A stretch of DNA of 64,000 nucleotides from Anaerolineaceae bacterium (GCA_016841445.1 JAENZD010000003.1:251969-315968), one strand, 5' to 3'. Counted from the stretch's first letter, positions 44,089 to 53,810 are shown. Numbers and translations: made by a program. Notes: generated from the sequence alone by a model not told the origin.

Positions 44089-46509
44089 TCACTTAAAACG
44101 TTTTAGACGCAGGCTGTTTGTGACAACAAATATGCTGCTGAACGACATCGCGCCTGCTGCCAGCATGGGATTTAATAACCCAAGAGCAGCTGCAGGAATC
44201 AGGATGATGTTATAGAAGAACGCCCAGAACAGGTTTTGTTTAATTGTTCTGAGAGTCTTCCTGGAAAGCGATATTGCTTTCGGTACTCCCCTTAAATCTC
44301 CGCTGATCAGCACAACAGGTGCTGAAGCCATGGCGACATCTGTGCCTGTACCGATGGCAATCCCAATATCTGCTTTTGCCAGGGCTGGGGCATCATTGAT
44401 CCCGTCGCCTACCATCGCTACGACGTGCCCACCATCCTGCAGTTTTTGGATTTCTGCAGCTTTTTCACCCGGCAGCACCTCTGCAAGCACCGTATCCACG
44501 CCAACCTGCTGGGCAATGGCATCTGCTGTACGCTGGTTGTCACCGGTCATCATGGCGACCGTAAGCCCCATCTTATGGAGGGAGTCGATTGCTTCAACGG
44601 ATCCCTCTTTGATGGTATCCGCTATGCCAACAATAGCAGTTACTTGATTTTCAACAAAAATTAAAATTGCAGAATTTCCGGCTGCTTCAAGATGCTGCAG
44701 GTCGCTTTCTAAATCGCTGATATTGATATTACGTTCTTTCGCAAGGCGCCGGCTGCCAACAGCTATCTGCCGGCTATCAACTTCCGCCTGGACGCCGTGG
44801 CCAGCAATTGCTAAAAAACCGAGAGGTTCACTGAGTTTCAAACCCCTGGCATTGGCTTCCGCTGTGATTGCTTCACCCAGGGGGTGCTCACTTCCTTTTT
44901 CGACGGATGCCGCCAGACGGATGATCTCATCTTCACTCCTGCTTGTGCCGTAGGTCAATACACGTGTTACTGCTGGTTGCCCTTTGGTGATCGTCCCTGT
45001 TTTATCCAGCACAACCATCGTGATTTCCCCAGCTCGTTCCAGGCTGTCACTTTTCTTGATGAGGATGCCCAATTCGGCACCCTTCCCTGTGCCAACCATC
45101 ACCGCGGTTGGGGTCGCCAAACCCATTGCACAGGGGCAGGCAATCACCAGAACGGCGACGGTGTTGATCAGCGCTCGCGTAAATAAGCTGACAGCTGGAT
45201 CAGGACCTAAGGGTACCAGGAAGTACCAAACGATAAATGTGACTGCCGCTATACCGATCACAACGGGGACGAAGATGGCTGAAATTTTGTCTGCCAGGTT
45301 TTGGATGGGTGCTTTGCTGGCCTGGGCTTCTTCAACTAATTTGATGATTTGCGAGAGGGCTGTTTCTTTGCCAATCTTTGTAGCCTCAAATTTTAGCAGC
45401 CCCAGTTTGTTAATCGTGCCGCCGATGACCTCATCACCTGAATTTTTTTCAACAGGAAGGGATTCCCCTGTCAGCATTGACTCATCGATACTGGAACGTC
45501 CATCAACCACAACCCCATCTACCGGGATTTTCTCGCCGGGATGAACCAGGACAACATCTCCAACTTCAACACGATCAACAGTGACCTCCACTTCAATACC
45601 ATCCCGGATGATGTAGGCTTTGCGTGGGCGCAGGTCCATCAGCTTTCGAATGGCATCACTGGCACCTCCCTTTGCCTTGACTTCAAGGAATTTACCGAGC
45701 TTAACCAGGGTGATAATAACAGCTGAAGTCTCAAAATATACATGCCCGGGGATCAACCCAAAGACAATGGGTATTGAATAGAAATATGCGGCTGAGGATC
45801 CCAGTGCCACCAATACATCCATGTTTGCTGAACCGCTGCGGATAGATTTAAATCCATTCAGATAATACTGCCAACCAACATAGAATTGAACCGGTGTCGC
45901 AAGCGCCCAAAACAGGTATGCAAGCCAGGGTGCATGCGCGATGCTCATGGGCAGCAAGCCGAAATCCCGACCCATAGAAAGGAGGAACAATGGCACGGTG
46001 AAGATCAGGCCAATTATCAGGAGCTTTCGCTGTAGGGCAACTTCTTTTTTGCGTGCTTTTGCTTCAGCATCCTCAAGATTCAGGTCTGCTTCGATCGGCT
46101 CAAAACCTGCCGAGCGGATTGTGCGTCGCAGTTCATTTTGGCTGACAACAGTTGGGATGTACCGAACCAATGCTTTCTGGCTGGCAAGATTAACGCTTGC
46201 CTCGATCACACCTTCTATAGCTTTCAGTTTCTTTTCAAGACGTAGTACATCAGCCTGATCTGATAAATTCTTGATCCCAAGTGAGGCTTCTCCCATTGCG
46301 ACCTCATACCCCGCGCGTTGGACGCGTCCGATGAAATCTGCTATGGATGCCTTTTCAGGATCATAGCTGACTGCGGCGCGTTCTGAGGAAAGGTTGACAT
46401 TGGCAGTTTCAACGCCGTCTACCTTCTTCAGGTTGCGTTCAACAGTCGCGACGCAGTTTGCGCAGGTCATTCCCAGGATGGGGAGGGTCAGGTGCTTCTC
46501 TTCAGCCAT
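44089..46509 (-). CDS. copA: copper-exporting P1B-type ATPase
   Basis: 806 residues. An N-terminal heavy-metal domain has GMTCANC (C16, C19); a second HMA-like domain (about 78-145) has lost its CxxC ([11 protein letters not shown]). Eight membrane helices follow, with [11 protein letters not shown] (CPC copper site), phosphorylation motif [13 protein letters not shown] and [16 protein letters not shown]. It pumps Cu+ out of the cytoplasm with ATP. It is 3 bp after copZ and 28 bp before the Sec-rhodanese in one operon. The start is ATG 46509. Confidence 0.96.
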   Translation of the reverse strand: MAEEKHLTLPILGMTCANCVATVERNLKKVDGVETANVNLSSERAAVSYDPEKASIADFIGRVQRAGYEVAMGEASLGIKNLSDQADVLRLEKKLKAIEGVIEASVNLASQKALVRYIPTVVSQNELRRTIRSAGFEPIEADLNLEDAEAKARKKEVALQRKLLIIGLIFTVPLFLLSMGRDFGLLPMSIAHAPWLAYLFWALATPVQFYVGWQYYLNGFKSIRSGSANMDVLVALGSSAAYFYSIPIVFGLIPGHVYFETSAVIITLVKLGKFLEVKAKGGASDAIRKLMDLRPRKAYIIRDGIEVEVTVDRVEVGDVVLVHPGEKIPVDGVVVDGRSSIDESMLTGESLPVEKNSGDEVIGGTINKLGLLKFEATKIGKETALSQIIKLVEEAQASKAPIQNLADKISAIFVPVVIGIAAVTFIVWYFLVPLGPDPAVSLFTRALINTVAVLVIACPCAMGLATPTAVMVGTGKGAELGILIKKSDSLERAGEITMVVLDKTGTITKGQPAVTRVLTYGTSRSEDEIIRLAASVEKGSEHPLGEAITAEANARGLKLSEPLGFLAIAGHGVQAEVDSRQIAVGSRRLAKERNINISDLESDLQHLEAAGNSAILIFVENQVTAIVGIADTIKEGSVEAIDSLHKMGLTVAMMTGDNQRTADAIAQQVGVDTVLAEVLPGEKAAEIQKLQDGGHVVAMVGDGINDAPALAKADIGIAIGTGTDVAMASAPVVLISGDLRGVPKAISLSRKTLRTIKQNLFWAFFYNIILIPAAALGLLNPMLAAGAMSFSSIFVVTNSLRLKRFK

Positions 46510-46512
46510 AAG

Positions 46513-46719
46513 TTACTCCGCTACTGGATAATTTATCTCGGCCAGTGTATCGATAATGAGCTCTTCAGTTGCCGGTGCTTCAAATGTGACCGTTACGAGT
46601 TTGGTTTCAAGATTTGCTTCAACGTTTTTTACGCCTTCGAGGTCAGATAGTTCCATCGTGACAGTATGGATGCAGTGGTGGCAATGAATGCCGGGTACAG
46701 AATAAGTTTTTGTTTCCAT
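46513..46719 (-). CDS. copZ: copper chaperone CopZ-like (HMA domain)
   Basis: 68 residues from ATG 46719 (AGGAGATTGATC upstream; the TTG two codons earlier is inside the ribosome site spacer). Single heavy-metal-associated fold with PGIHCHHC binding Cu+; the extra His residues in the site are unusual. It hands copper to CopA, encoded 3 bp downstream. Confidence 0.93.
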   Translation of the reverse strand: METKTYSVPGIHCHHCIHTVTMELSDLEGVKNVEANLETKLVTVTFEAPATEELIIDTLAEINYPVAE

Positions 46720-46752
46720 GATCAATCTCCTTTAAAACAATTGGTTAATTTT

Positions 46753-47028
46753 TTAGCCCTTGTTTGCTGCCTGGAAAATTTCTGTGATTTCATTCAAAAC
46801 ACGGTCTCTCTCTGCAGGGTCATCTCCCTGGACTGCATTTGTCAGGCAAGAATTTAGATGACCATCCAGGATGCGGGTGCTGACCTTATTAAGGGCAGAT
46901 TGTACTGCTTGAATCTGGTGGATCACGTCAATGCAGTACTGGTCGTTCTCAAGCATCTTCTGAATGCCGCGGATATGCCCTTCAATCGTCTTCAACCTTT
47001 GAATATTTTCTGTATGATCGTGCATCAT
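46753..47028 (-). CDS. csoR: CsoR-family copper-sensing repressor
   Basis: 91 residues, all-alpha DUF156 fold. The Cu+ ligands of CsoR are kept: C32, H57 and C61 in the CIDVI and LDGHLNSC segments. The apo form binds DNA and Cu+ releases it. It is the first gene of the csoR-copZ-copA-rhodanese unit, with a GC-rich inverted repeat directly upstream of its start. GGAG precedes ATG. Confidence 0.93.
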   Translation of the reverse strand: MMHDHTENIQRLKTIEGHIRGIQKMLENDQYCIDVIHQIQAVQSALNKVSTRILDGHLNSCLTNAVQGDDPAERDRVLNEITEIFQAANKG

Positions 47029-47041
47029 TTTCTAACTCCTG

Positions 47042-47064
47042 AGCCCCCCGGTGGGGGGTGGGCT
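47042..47064. promoter_or_regulatory. CsoR operator candidate
   Basis: AGCCC...GGGCT frames a CCCCCCGGTGGGGGG core, similar in composition and length to known CsoR operators (GC tract with dyad symmetry). It sits 14-36 bp before the csoR start on the minus strand. A -35/-10 pair TTGCTT-17-TAAACT is visible further upstream. Confidence 0.6.
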
Positions 47065-47194
47065 TGTAATCTAACAAAGTTTACTATAATTGTCGTAATT
47101 AAGCAAGAGATTTTATAAGAGATTACTGCACAAGGTCTTTTTTCAATTATTGAACGGTATAATGGACGCTTATTCAACATTGGAGTCGTCTTTG

Positions 47195-48085
47195 ATGAAG
47201 AAAAAAACAGCCGGGATCTTATTATTTGTTGTTGCAGCGTTCGCACTCTCATTTTCAACGATCTTGTTGAAATATATTCCCCAACTTACTTCAATTTCAG
47301 CAGGCCAAACAGGTATTTTGCGGTTCTTAATAGCTGCGCCTATTATGTGGTTGTTTGGATATTTTCGTTCTCCTGAAGAAAGAAAAATACCCAGAGGTTC
47401 TTTGAAGTTCGTCGCCTTAGGTCTCGTATTCGCCGTTTCCAGTTTCAGCGCAGTTTTTGCTCTGGAACTTCTTTCGGCATCCATTTATAATATTGTTGTT
47501 TATATCTACCCCACATTTGTTGTATTGTTTTCTTTATTAATGAAAAGACCTGTCCCCAGGTTATTCTGGATCGGTTTGCCGTTATCCATGATGGGTTTAT
47601 TTTTGGTTACCTTTAAATTTAATACGTCCATCACAGTGGATCCATGGGGAATTTTTATCACGATTATTAATGCGCTTGCCTTAAGCAGTTACATGATATT
47701 GAGTGACAGGTTATTCCAGAATGGCATAAAGAAAAGTCTTGGAACAAAGTTAGTTTTAACCGGTTCGATGATTGCAGGTTTTCTGATGATACCAATTGTG
47801 GGATTCAGACTACCTGATACTTTCTTGGGTTGGGTGCTGGTGTTTTCACTGGGTATTGTGGGTACAGTCGTTCCAATTTTAGCGATGAATACAGGGCTTC
47901 AGTACCTCGGCGCAGCGAGAGGCTCGATTATTGTATCATTTCAGCCTGTTTTAACTATTTTATTTGCGACCATTTTCTTAGATGAAAGTCTTTCATTACA
48001 GCAATGGTTGGGTGGGGCATTGGTGGTCACTGGGATCCTGTTAATTCAGCTTAGCTCAGACAACAAACAGGAACGAGTACAATAA
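47195..48085 (+). CDS. EamA/DMT family transporter
   Basis: 296 residues from ATG 47195, chosen for TTGGAG upstream and a TATAAT at 47158-47163; the track start adds 15 residues across the promoter. Ten helices in two EamA repeats, the first beginning LLKYIPQLTSISAGQTGILRF and the second near SRLF... LTGSMIAGF, ending with the ARGSIIVSFQPVLTILFA signature. These carriers export metabolites or amino acids; substrate unknown. It diverges from csoR. Confidence 0.9.
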   Translation: MKKKTAGILLFVVAAFALSFSTILLKYIPQLTSISAGQTGILRFLIAAPIMWLFGYFRSPEERKIPRGSLKFVALGLVFAVSSFSAVFALELLSASIYNIVVYIYPTFVVLFSLLMKRPVPRLFWIGLPLSMMGLFLVTFKFNTSITVDPWGIFITIINALALSSYMILSDRLFQNGIKKSLGTKLVLTGSMIAGFLMIPIVGFRLPDTFLGWVLVFSLGIVGTVVPILAMNTGLQYLGAARGSIIVSFQPVLTILFATIFLDESLSLQQWLGGALVVTGILLIQLSSDNKQERVQ

Positions 48086-48167
48086 AAGTCTATTGGGAAG
48101 CTTTTCTGGAGTTATAGTTGGCTTTTGAAAAAAATGCTGATAGGTTTAATTAAAAACTAGTGGAAAC

Positions 48168-48551
48168 ATGAAAAATATGATTCAGAAAACTATTCTAGGT
48201 GCTGCGGTTGGGGCTGTGACCACCCTTTTACTGACATTTGGCATCATATTTGGGTTGACTTCGTTTTCAGGGAGTTTGACGAGCTCAACAGTAAACACAG
48301 TTATCAGCACGATGACGATCCTATTGGCACCGGTTGCTGGCGGATTCCTGGCAGGACTAATCGGAAGATCAAACCCCAAGAAAGCAGGATTATTTGCTGG
48401 TTTGAGCGCCAGTCTTGTAATCCTGGCCGCCTGGCTAATCCTGACTGGATTCAATAGTTCAACACTGGTAAGTGGTGTGGTGATCATTTTTATCTGGGTG
48501 ATCCTGGCAAGGTTGGCATCCAGTTTTGTCCGCCCCAAAATGCAACCTTAA
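48168..48551 (+). CDS. small four-helix membrane protein of unknown function
   Basis: 127 residues with four hydrophobic helices of 20-22 residues and a Gly-rich GRSNPKKAGL loop between helices 2 and 3, similar to the general pattern of small YccF/DUF-type membrane proteins. No known motif. There is no clear Shine-Dalgarno. It is followed by a terminator at 48668. Confidence 0.6.
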   Translation: MKNMIQKTILGAAVGAVTTLLLTFGIIFGLTSFSGSLTSSTVNTVISTMTILLAPVAGGFLAGLIGRSNPKKAGLFAGLSASLVILAAWLILTGFNSSTLVSGVVIIFIWVILARLASSFVRPKMQP

Positions 48552-48667
48552 AATATTCCATCAAAGGCAATAACTATTGGATTTCTAATAAAAATCCAAT
48601 ACAATCAAAATATAATGCTTGTGAACGAGGTGAACAGCAAGCTCATCTTCTTCTCCTTTTCTATTCA

Positions 48668-48705
48668 ACAGACCCTCCTCGATTTTTTTGAGGAGGGTTG
48701 TTCTT
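48668..48705 (+). terminator. rho-independent terminator between convergent genes
   Basis: ACCCTCCTC and GAGGAGGGT form a 9-bp stem with a T-rich loop, extended by AAC/GTT, then TTCTTTTT. Confidence 0.8.
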
Positions 48706-48737
48706 TTTAATGTCCTTGGTTTTGATTAAAACGGGAT

Positions 48738-50123
48738 TTATTTTCCACGATAAGCTGGAACAGGGATAACGATGATACTGCAAATCCTTTCGTCCTGCAT
48801 ACGGCTGTAAAGACGTGGATCAAGATCCTCAGTTTTACTTGATGTTGTGATCACAGTCGGCAGTTCAGCATTATAGCGATAGTTGAAAAGCTGGTAAAGC
48901 TTTTCTCGAGCCCATGGTGTTGCGGACTGTGTCCCTAAATCGTCAAGGATCAGCAGACGGGATTTCCTGACTTCCTCAAAGCGGCGGTCCAGTGAAACGT
49001 CACTGTTTGGGCTGAAGGTTGCCCGGAGATGATCAAGTAAATCAGGAACGCTGACCATCAGCGGCGGGAAACCAAGCCCAGCCTGGTAGTTACCTATAGC
49101 GGCAGCTAGATGGGTTTTCCCGGAGCCATAGGGTCCGGTAAAGACAAGCCAGCCTTGGGGGTTTTCCCCAAAATCACGCGCTGCCTCAAAGGCTTTTTTC
49201 AGGTCGCGTTGGTTTTCAGACGAGAGTTTTTCATTTTTCCGCAAGCTAAAGTTGCCAAAAGTTTGCCGCCCATGCAGCCCCAGGGTGGAAAGTTCGGGAT
49301 GCCCTGTGTCGTCAGTGGGATTGCGGTAATCAGGGGCAAGAAGTTTCACAACCGTCACCAGGTTTGGATCCTGCAGACGTGAGCGAATCCGTCCCTCAAA
49401 GTCGTTAATGATCAAGTTACTGGTTACAACGGTGGGCAGCTGGTTGATATAGCGATGGTTCATGATCTGGAAGATCTTTTCCTGCGCCCAGGCTGTGGCA
49501 TTTTGAGTACCGAAGTCATCTAAAATGAGAAGCGGTGTTTCGCGTATTTCCTCAAAACGATCTTCAAAGCTCATATCTCCACCAGAATAAGAAAAACGAA
49601 GCCAATCCAACAAGTCCGGTACGGTCAGGAATAAAGTAGACACGCCTGCCTCGATAGCAAAATTGGCAATTGAAGCGGCTAAATGCGTCTTTCCGCTGCC
49701 ATAGCGCCCGACCATCAAAAGCCAACCCTGGCGGTTCTCTGCAAAGGTGCGGGCCTGGTTGAAGGCGTGTTCCAGGGAGTCAGCCTGGATTTTTCCTAAT
49801 CCGACCCTGCCGCGTTTTTCGAAGTTTTCAAACCGCAATTCCTTTAAGGCATCCAGGCTGCTCATCCGAAACAAGCGTGCCCGGGCAGTTTGGATGATCT
49901 CGTCAGAGCGGCAGGAGCAGGGGACGATCTTGCCAAAATCCGGATGGTCGATGGGCAGATCCCGCCGCAGGTACCCAATCCCACCGCAAATCGGGCAGTT
50001 GGGGTCTCCGGGCATACTCACCTGCCGGATAGGATCATCCAGGCGAGCGGGGTCATTTGCGTCCGAGCCAGCTTTCGCGGTAGCTGTCCGGATCTTGCGA
50101 ATCGTCTCGTCGATTTTGCTCAT
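48738..50123 (-). CDS. helicase-loader-like protein with N-terminal zinc ribbon and two tandem AAA+ domains
   Basis: 461 residues from ATG 50123 (AAGGACGTGGAA upstream). A DnaI-like zinc ribbon CPICGGIGY...PCSC near 42-70 leads into AAA+ domain 1 (Walker A GRYGSGKTHLAAS, Walker B LILDDFGTQ) and domain 2 (GPYGSGKTHLAAA, LILDDLGTQ). DnaC/DnaI/IstB-type loaders have one AAA+; here the whole module is duplicated and both appear catalytically complete. It loads or modulates replicative helicase DnaB (inference). The start overlaps the DnaD-like gene by 71 nt, longer than typical. Confidence 0.85.
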   Translation of the reverse strand: MSKIDETIRKIRTATAKAGSDANDPARLDDPIRQVSMPGDPNCPICGGIGYLRRDLPIDHPDFGKIVPCSCRSDEIIQTARARLFRMSSLDALKELRFENFEKRGRVGLGKIQADSLEHAFNQARTFAENRQGWLLMVGRYGSGKTHLAASIANFAIEAGVSTLFLTVPDLLDWLRFSYSGGDMSFEDRFEEIRETPLLILDDFGTQNATAWAQEKIFQIMNHRYINQLPTVVTSNLIINDFEGRIRSRLQDPNLVTVVKLLAPDYRNPTDDTGHPELSTLGLHGRQTFGNFSLRKNEKLSSENQRDLKKAFEAARDFGENPQGWLVFTGPYGSGKTHLAAAIGNYQAGLGFPPLMVSVPDLLDHLRATFSPNSDVSLDRRFEEVRKSRLLILDDLGTQSATPWAREKLYQLFNYRYNAELPTVITTSSKTEDLDPRLYSRMQDERICSIIVIPVPAYRGK

Positions 50124-50745
50124 TTCCACGTCCTTCTTTTTGCCAGCGATCCAGGATCGCCTGGACATATTTCCAATTGCGTGCATTACGGGTGACAGCT
50201 AACCTGATAGCTTCTTCAATCCAGGTGGTGGGGTATGCCTTCTCATCTTCCTTAAGAATTTCAGCCATCATGGGGGTAATCGCACCAATATTTTCTTCGT
50301 ATAGCTTAAAGATATTTGGTTGGTCAGCATCCGGTTTCAATGCCGTTAAATTATATTCAGATTCCTGCCAGTGACCAGCATTGATTGCCTTGACTGCTGT
50401 CTCGGCTTGCGGGTGATTCAGGAAATAATAAGTCCTGTCATTGTGTTTATCTTTAGCAAACAGCAGGATATTTTGTGTTATCAGCCCCTTTAGCGCAGTT
50501 TTGACCTGCTCCTGTTCGCCCAAAAGGTCTGAGACCAGCGGGTTGGAAAGGATATCATCTTCCCTGAAATATCCAGATAATCTTTCTTGCTGGTTAAGCA
50601 TTTTGAAAAGGCAAAGCAGCAGTTTTATCTGCTCCGGGTCCACCAACAGCGGCAGAACCTGAGTGAAAAAAGATTCCGGTACAGGGATTAGCTGCCTGGG
50701 TGAATCATGGAAACCGGAAAAAGATGCCTTGGAGGGGTTCGTCAT
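50053..50745 (-). CDS. DnaD-domain primosome-type protein
   Basis: 230 residues. The N-terminal half resembles the winged-helix DDBH1 part of DnaD (ESFFTQVLPLL, LLLCLFKML, REDDI), and the C-terminal half matches DDBH2: YEENIGAITPMMAEILK, then WIEEAIRLAV and NARNWKYVQAILDRW. DnaD proteins bridge DnaA or PriA with the helicase loader. It lies 6 bp downstream of dnaB, between it and the AAA+ loader. Confidence 0.88.
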   Translation of the reverse strand: MTNPSKASFSGFHDSPRQLIPVPESFFTQVLPLLVDPEQIKLLLCLFKMLNQQERLSGYFREDDILSNPLVSDLLGEQEQVKTALKGLITQNILLFAKDKHNDRTYYFLNHPQAETAVKAINAGHWQESEYNLTALKPDADQPNIFKLYEENIGAITPMMAEILKEDEKAYPTTWIEEAIRLAVTRNARNWKYVQAILDRWQKEGRGNEQNRRDDSQDPDSYRESWLGRK

Positions 50746-50751
50746 CGGAGG

Positions 50752-52128
50752 TTACCCCCGGTTTTCATTGGATTGTTCCCTGGCTGCATTCTCAAACTTG
50801 GCCAGTTTTTCAATAAATACCAGCCCAATACCGGGGTGGGTTGGTCCGTTACGGTGCTTTGCAACGATCATTTCAGTCTTATTCCGTTCTTCTTTGATGT
50901 CGCTCTGAGCATCGCGGTGGATGAACATAACAATATCAGCATCCTGTTCGAGCGAACCGGATTCACGGAGGTCCGAAAGCTGAGGCCTTTTATCATCACG
51001 ACGTTCTACTGCACGTGAAAGTTGTGCGGCAGCCAAGACGGGTACATTTAATTCTTTTGCTAACACCTTTAAATTGCGGGAAATGTTTGAAACTTCCTGG
51101 ACACGGTTATCCGTCCTGAAATCACCTGACATTAACTGCAGATAATCAACAATGATCAAATCAAGCCCGTATTCGTTATAAAGCCGCCGGCACTTGGTCC
51201 GCAGGGATAAGGGCGTTATAGCAGGTGTGTCATCCAGGAAGATTGTTGTGTTATCATAAGAACCTAATGCTTGGAAAAAGACATCCCATTCATTATCGTT
51301 CAATTTTCCTGAACGCAATTGTTGGCTGTCAATGCGGGTATCCATCGCAATCAAGCGCTGCAAAAGCTGTTCATTTGACATTTCCATTGAAAACATGGCA
51401 ACACGTCTCTTATTGGCCAATGCAGCATTTTTTAAGGTGCCCAGCAAGAATCCGGTCTTACCCATGCCTGGGCGACCGGCAACAATGATGAAATCGGACT
51501 TCTGAAGGCCACCTAAAAGTTTGTCGATATCCACCAAACCTGTTGGCACACCGCCAACATCATCAGGGTGCCTGTTTACTTCGTCGACCCGGTCATAATA
51601 TTCAGCGATTACTTCTTTGATTGGGACCAGGTCGCGCTTGATTCGCCGCTGACTGATATTGAAGACCGATTTTTCTGCCTCATCAATGACGGTATCAATA
51701 GATTGATCCTGGTGATATGCCAGCCTTGCGATCTCATTCGCTGCCTCAAGCATGCGGCGCCGGATGGCATTCTGCTCAATGATCCTGCCATACGATTCTG
51801 CGTGGTAAGCATTTGGCGCACGATTGATCAGGGAAAATAAATAAGCCTGACCGCCGACCTCATCAATTTGCCCCCGATTGGCAAGGGTCTCCATTACCGT
51901 GACGAGATCAATGGGCTGACGTGTTTCATTGAGGTGTTGAAAGGACTCCCATAGCCACTGGTTGCGGACGATAAAAAAATCCTCAGCTTTCAGGAATTGG
52001 CTGACCTCAAGGAATACTTCCTGGTTGATAAGAACCGCCCCGATCAATGCTTCTTCTGCTTCCCGGTTGCTTGGAAGTGTTAAAGCTTGTGAAAGAGTAT
52101 TTTCGTTGAATGTAAGTTCATCGCTCAT
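50752..52128 (-). CDS. dnaB: replicative DNA helicase
   Basis: 458 residues: N-terminal hairpin domain (about 10-150), linker helix, RecA-type ATPase with Walker A GRPGMGKTG, Walker B LIIVDYLQLM, H3 GRP/QLSRAVE and the arginine finger region. It unwinds the fork, hexameric. It is the first gene of dnaB-dnaD-like-loader; a terminator separates it from the bfn gene upstream. The Shine-Dalgarno is weak. Confidence 0.97.
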   Translation of the reverse strand: MSDELTFNENTLSQALTLPSNREAEEALIGAVLINQEVFLEVSQFLKAEDFFIVRNQWLWESFQHLNETRQPIDLVTVMETLANRGQIDEVGGQAYLFSLINRAPNAYHAESYGRIIEQNAIRRRMLEAANEIARLAYHQDQSIDTVIDEAEKSVFNISQRRIKRDLVPIKEVIAEYYDRVDEVNRHPDDVGGVPTGLVDIDKLLGGLQKSDFIIVAGRPGMGKTGFLLGTLKNAALANKRRVAMFSMEMSNEQLLQRLIAMDTRIDSQQLRSGKLNDNEWDVFFQALGSYDNTTIFLDDTPAITPLSLRTKCRRLYNEYGLDLIIVDYLQLMSGDFRTDNRVQEVSNISRNLKVLAKELNVPVLAAAQLSRAVERRDDKRPQLSDLRESGSLEQDADIVMFIHRDAQSDIKEERNKTEMIVAKHRNGPTHPGIGLVFIEKLAKFENAAREQSNENRG

Positions 52129-52178
52129 GATAGTTAATCTTTGGAACCTGTAGATTGAAAACGCTAACTAAATTGTAC

Positions 52179-52216
52179 AAAAAACCGGGGATCAGATTCA
52201 ACTGAAGTCACCCGGT
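52179..52216 (-). terminator. terminator after the bifunctional-nuclease gene
   Basis: On the minus strand ACCGGG (52211-52216) and CCCGGT (52184-52189) pair, with a 21-nt loop holding a smaller pairing, followed by TTTTTTG. Confidence 0.6.
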
Positions 52217-52240
52217 AATTAGTGCCACCATTTTTAATGA

Positions 52241-52795
52241 TTAATCTTCATCATCTTCCTCTATGGAATCATCGTCTGAATCCAAATCGTCGATGGAGAA
52301 GTTTTGCAGGAAATCTTCGAATACATCCAGATTGGACTCATCCACTTCGTCTTCAAAGTCATCGATCTCGGATGATAAAATGTCCTCTTCCGGGACGATA
52401 CCCGCCTGGTCCATTACATCTTCAGTTACCAAAATTGGAACCCGCATCCGCGCCGCTAAAGCTAAGGCATCCGAGGGGCGGCAGTCCACGTCTTTTCGTT
52501 CACCATTCATCTCCAAAACCAGGTTACCGTAAAACACATCATCAGAAAGCGACATGATCTCAACCTGAATAAGCTTTGCATGGAGAGATTGGATCAGGGT
52601 CTTTAATAGGTCATGTGTTTGCGGTCTGGCAACCTGGATGTCCTGCAATGCGATCGTGATCGCTTCTGCCTCATAAAGCCCTATCCAAATTGGCAAGTAA
52701 CGCTCTAAGTTTGCCTGTTTTAAAATCACAATGCGCTGCTGGTTGGTCAAACTGACGCGAACACTGTCAATTTCAACCTCGATCATTTTAGACAT
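52241..52795 (-). CDS. bifunctional nuclease family protein (BFN, DUF151)
   Basis: 184 residues. A BFN fold is indicated by VILKQANLERYLPIWIGLYEAEAI, then the DCRPSDALALAARMRVPI signature, with residues 1-135 conserved and an acidic C-terminal tail (DEDDEED type) that is longer than usual. Family members bind or cut nucleic acids and link to stress control. GGAGATCTC precedes the ATG. Confidence 0.9.
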   Translation of the reverse strand: MSKMIEVEIDSVRVSLTNQQRIVILKQANLERYLPIWIGLYEAEAITIALQDIQVARPQTHDLLKTLIQSLHAKLIQVEIMSLSDDVFYGNLVLEMNGERKDVDCRPSDALALAARMRVPILVTEDVMDQAGIVPEEDILSSEIDDFEDEVDESNLDVFEDFLQNFSIDDLDSDDDSIEEDDED

Positions 52796-53117
52796 GAGAT
52801 CTCCTACCGTATGATGTCATCTGATTCTAACACGGTGAGTTACAGGACGCAACTGAATTGAACCTTATCATTTACGATTTTTTAAGGTTTTGGAGTATAA
52901 TCGATTCAGGCAAATGGGCTACCAATAGCTGGGTCGTTAAGTGAACAAATTTCATCAAGGTAAATTATGCCGCCTTTGATACATTTATGGACTATACTTG
53001 TATCACTGGAACTTCTGGATAATAATTGTGATCTGGTTAGAAATCTTTTCTAAATAGAAACTTTAGAAAATGATTCATGTTAATTAACATGAAATAAATT
53101 TGAAGGGAATCATTTAC
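52796..53117 (+). promoter_or_regulatory. 322-bp regulatory region of the orphan regulator with a 20-bp perfect palindrome
   Basis: TATAAT at 52896-52901 predicts a long leader. TGATACA...TGTATCA and the perfect palindrome TTCATGTTAATTAACATGAA (53074-53093), ending 24 bp before the start, suggest operators; autoregulation is an inference. No coding capacity is seen. Confidence 0.5.
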
Positions 53118-53783
53118 ATGCAAGATACGGCATTAGCCGTCCTGATAGTTGAGGGCAGGAGAGGCAGTCATGCCTCATTTGGCGAGGAACTTAAAGAAAA
53201 AGATTATCAAGTTTTTTGTGCGCCAAGCGGCAGTGCCGGATTAGATTTGATGGAGTCTGCCAGCCCTTCAGTTATTGTGGTGGATGCAGCATCCCTGCGC
53301 ACCAGCGGTGTGAGGATTTGCCAATCTTTCCGGATGGCAGACAATGATATCCCGATCATATTAATTGTAGACGAAGATCGAGCGCTTCCAGAAGATGTGG
53401 ATGCAAATTTAGTTCTGAAGCACCCTTTCACTGTTCAGAAGTTGATCAACCGCCTGGATGCTTACCAACCAACTGACAAAAAATATTTGATAGAAGCAGG
53501 CCCGATCGAACTTAATACACTGACACAGCTCGTAACCTGTAATGGTCATCAAACAAAACTTACCCCACGCTTGGTTAAAATTCTGGAAATATTGATTAAA
53601 AGCAAGGGAAAAGTGGTAAAACGCAACCCACTTTTCACCAAAGTATGGGATACAGAGTATACCGGTGATACGCGCACACTTGATGTTCATATTAGCTGGT
53701 TGAGACAGGCCATTGAAGAAAATCCCGGCCATCCAAAATTCATCCGGACAATCCGCGGTGTGGGCTATATCCTCGAAGTTTAA
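53118..53783 (+). CDS. orphan OmpR-type regulator with degenerate receiver domain
   Basis: 221 residues from ATG 53118 (AAGGGA upstream). The receiver begins AVLIVEGRRG, so the metal-binding acidic pair is lost (Glu-Gly), although D56 in SVIVVDAAS and K101 in LVLKHPF remain. The C-terminal winged-helix domain (about 125-221) is complete with GDTRTLDVHISWLRQ and GVGYILE. Such regulators often work without phosphorylation. No histidine kinase is adjacent. A terminator follows. Confidence 0.85.
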   Translation: MQDTALAVLIVEGRRGSHASFGEELKEKDYQVFCAPSGSAGLDLMESASPSVIVVDAASLRTSGVRICQSFRMADNDIPIILIVDEDRALPEDVDANLVLKHPFTVQKLINRLDAYQPTDKKYLIEAGPIELNTLTQLVTCNGHQTKLTPRLVKILEILIKSKGKVVKRNPLFTKVWDTEYTGDTRTLDVHISWLRQAIEENPGHPKFIRTIRGVGYILEV

Positions 53784-53810
53784 TCATTCAGGTAAATAAT
53801 GGATCACCTG

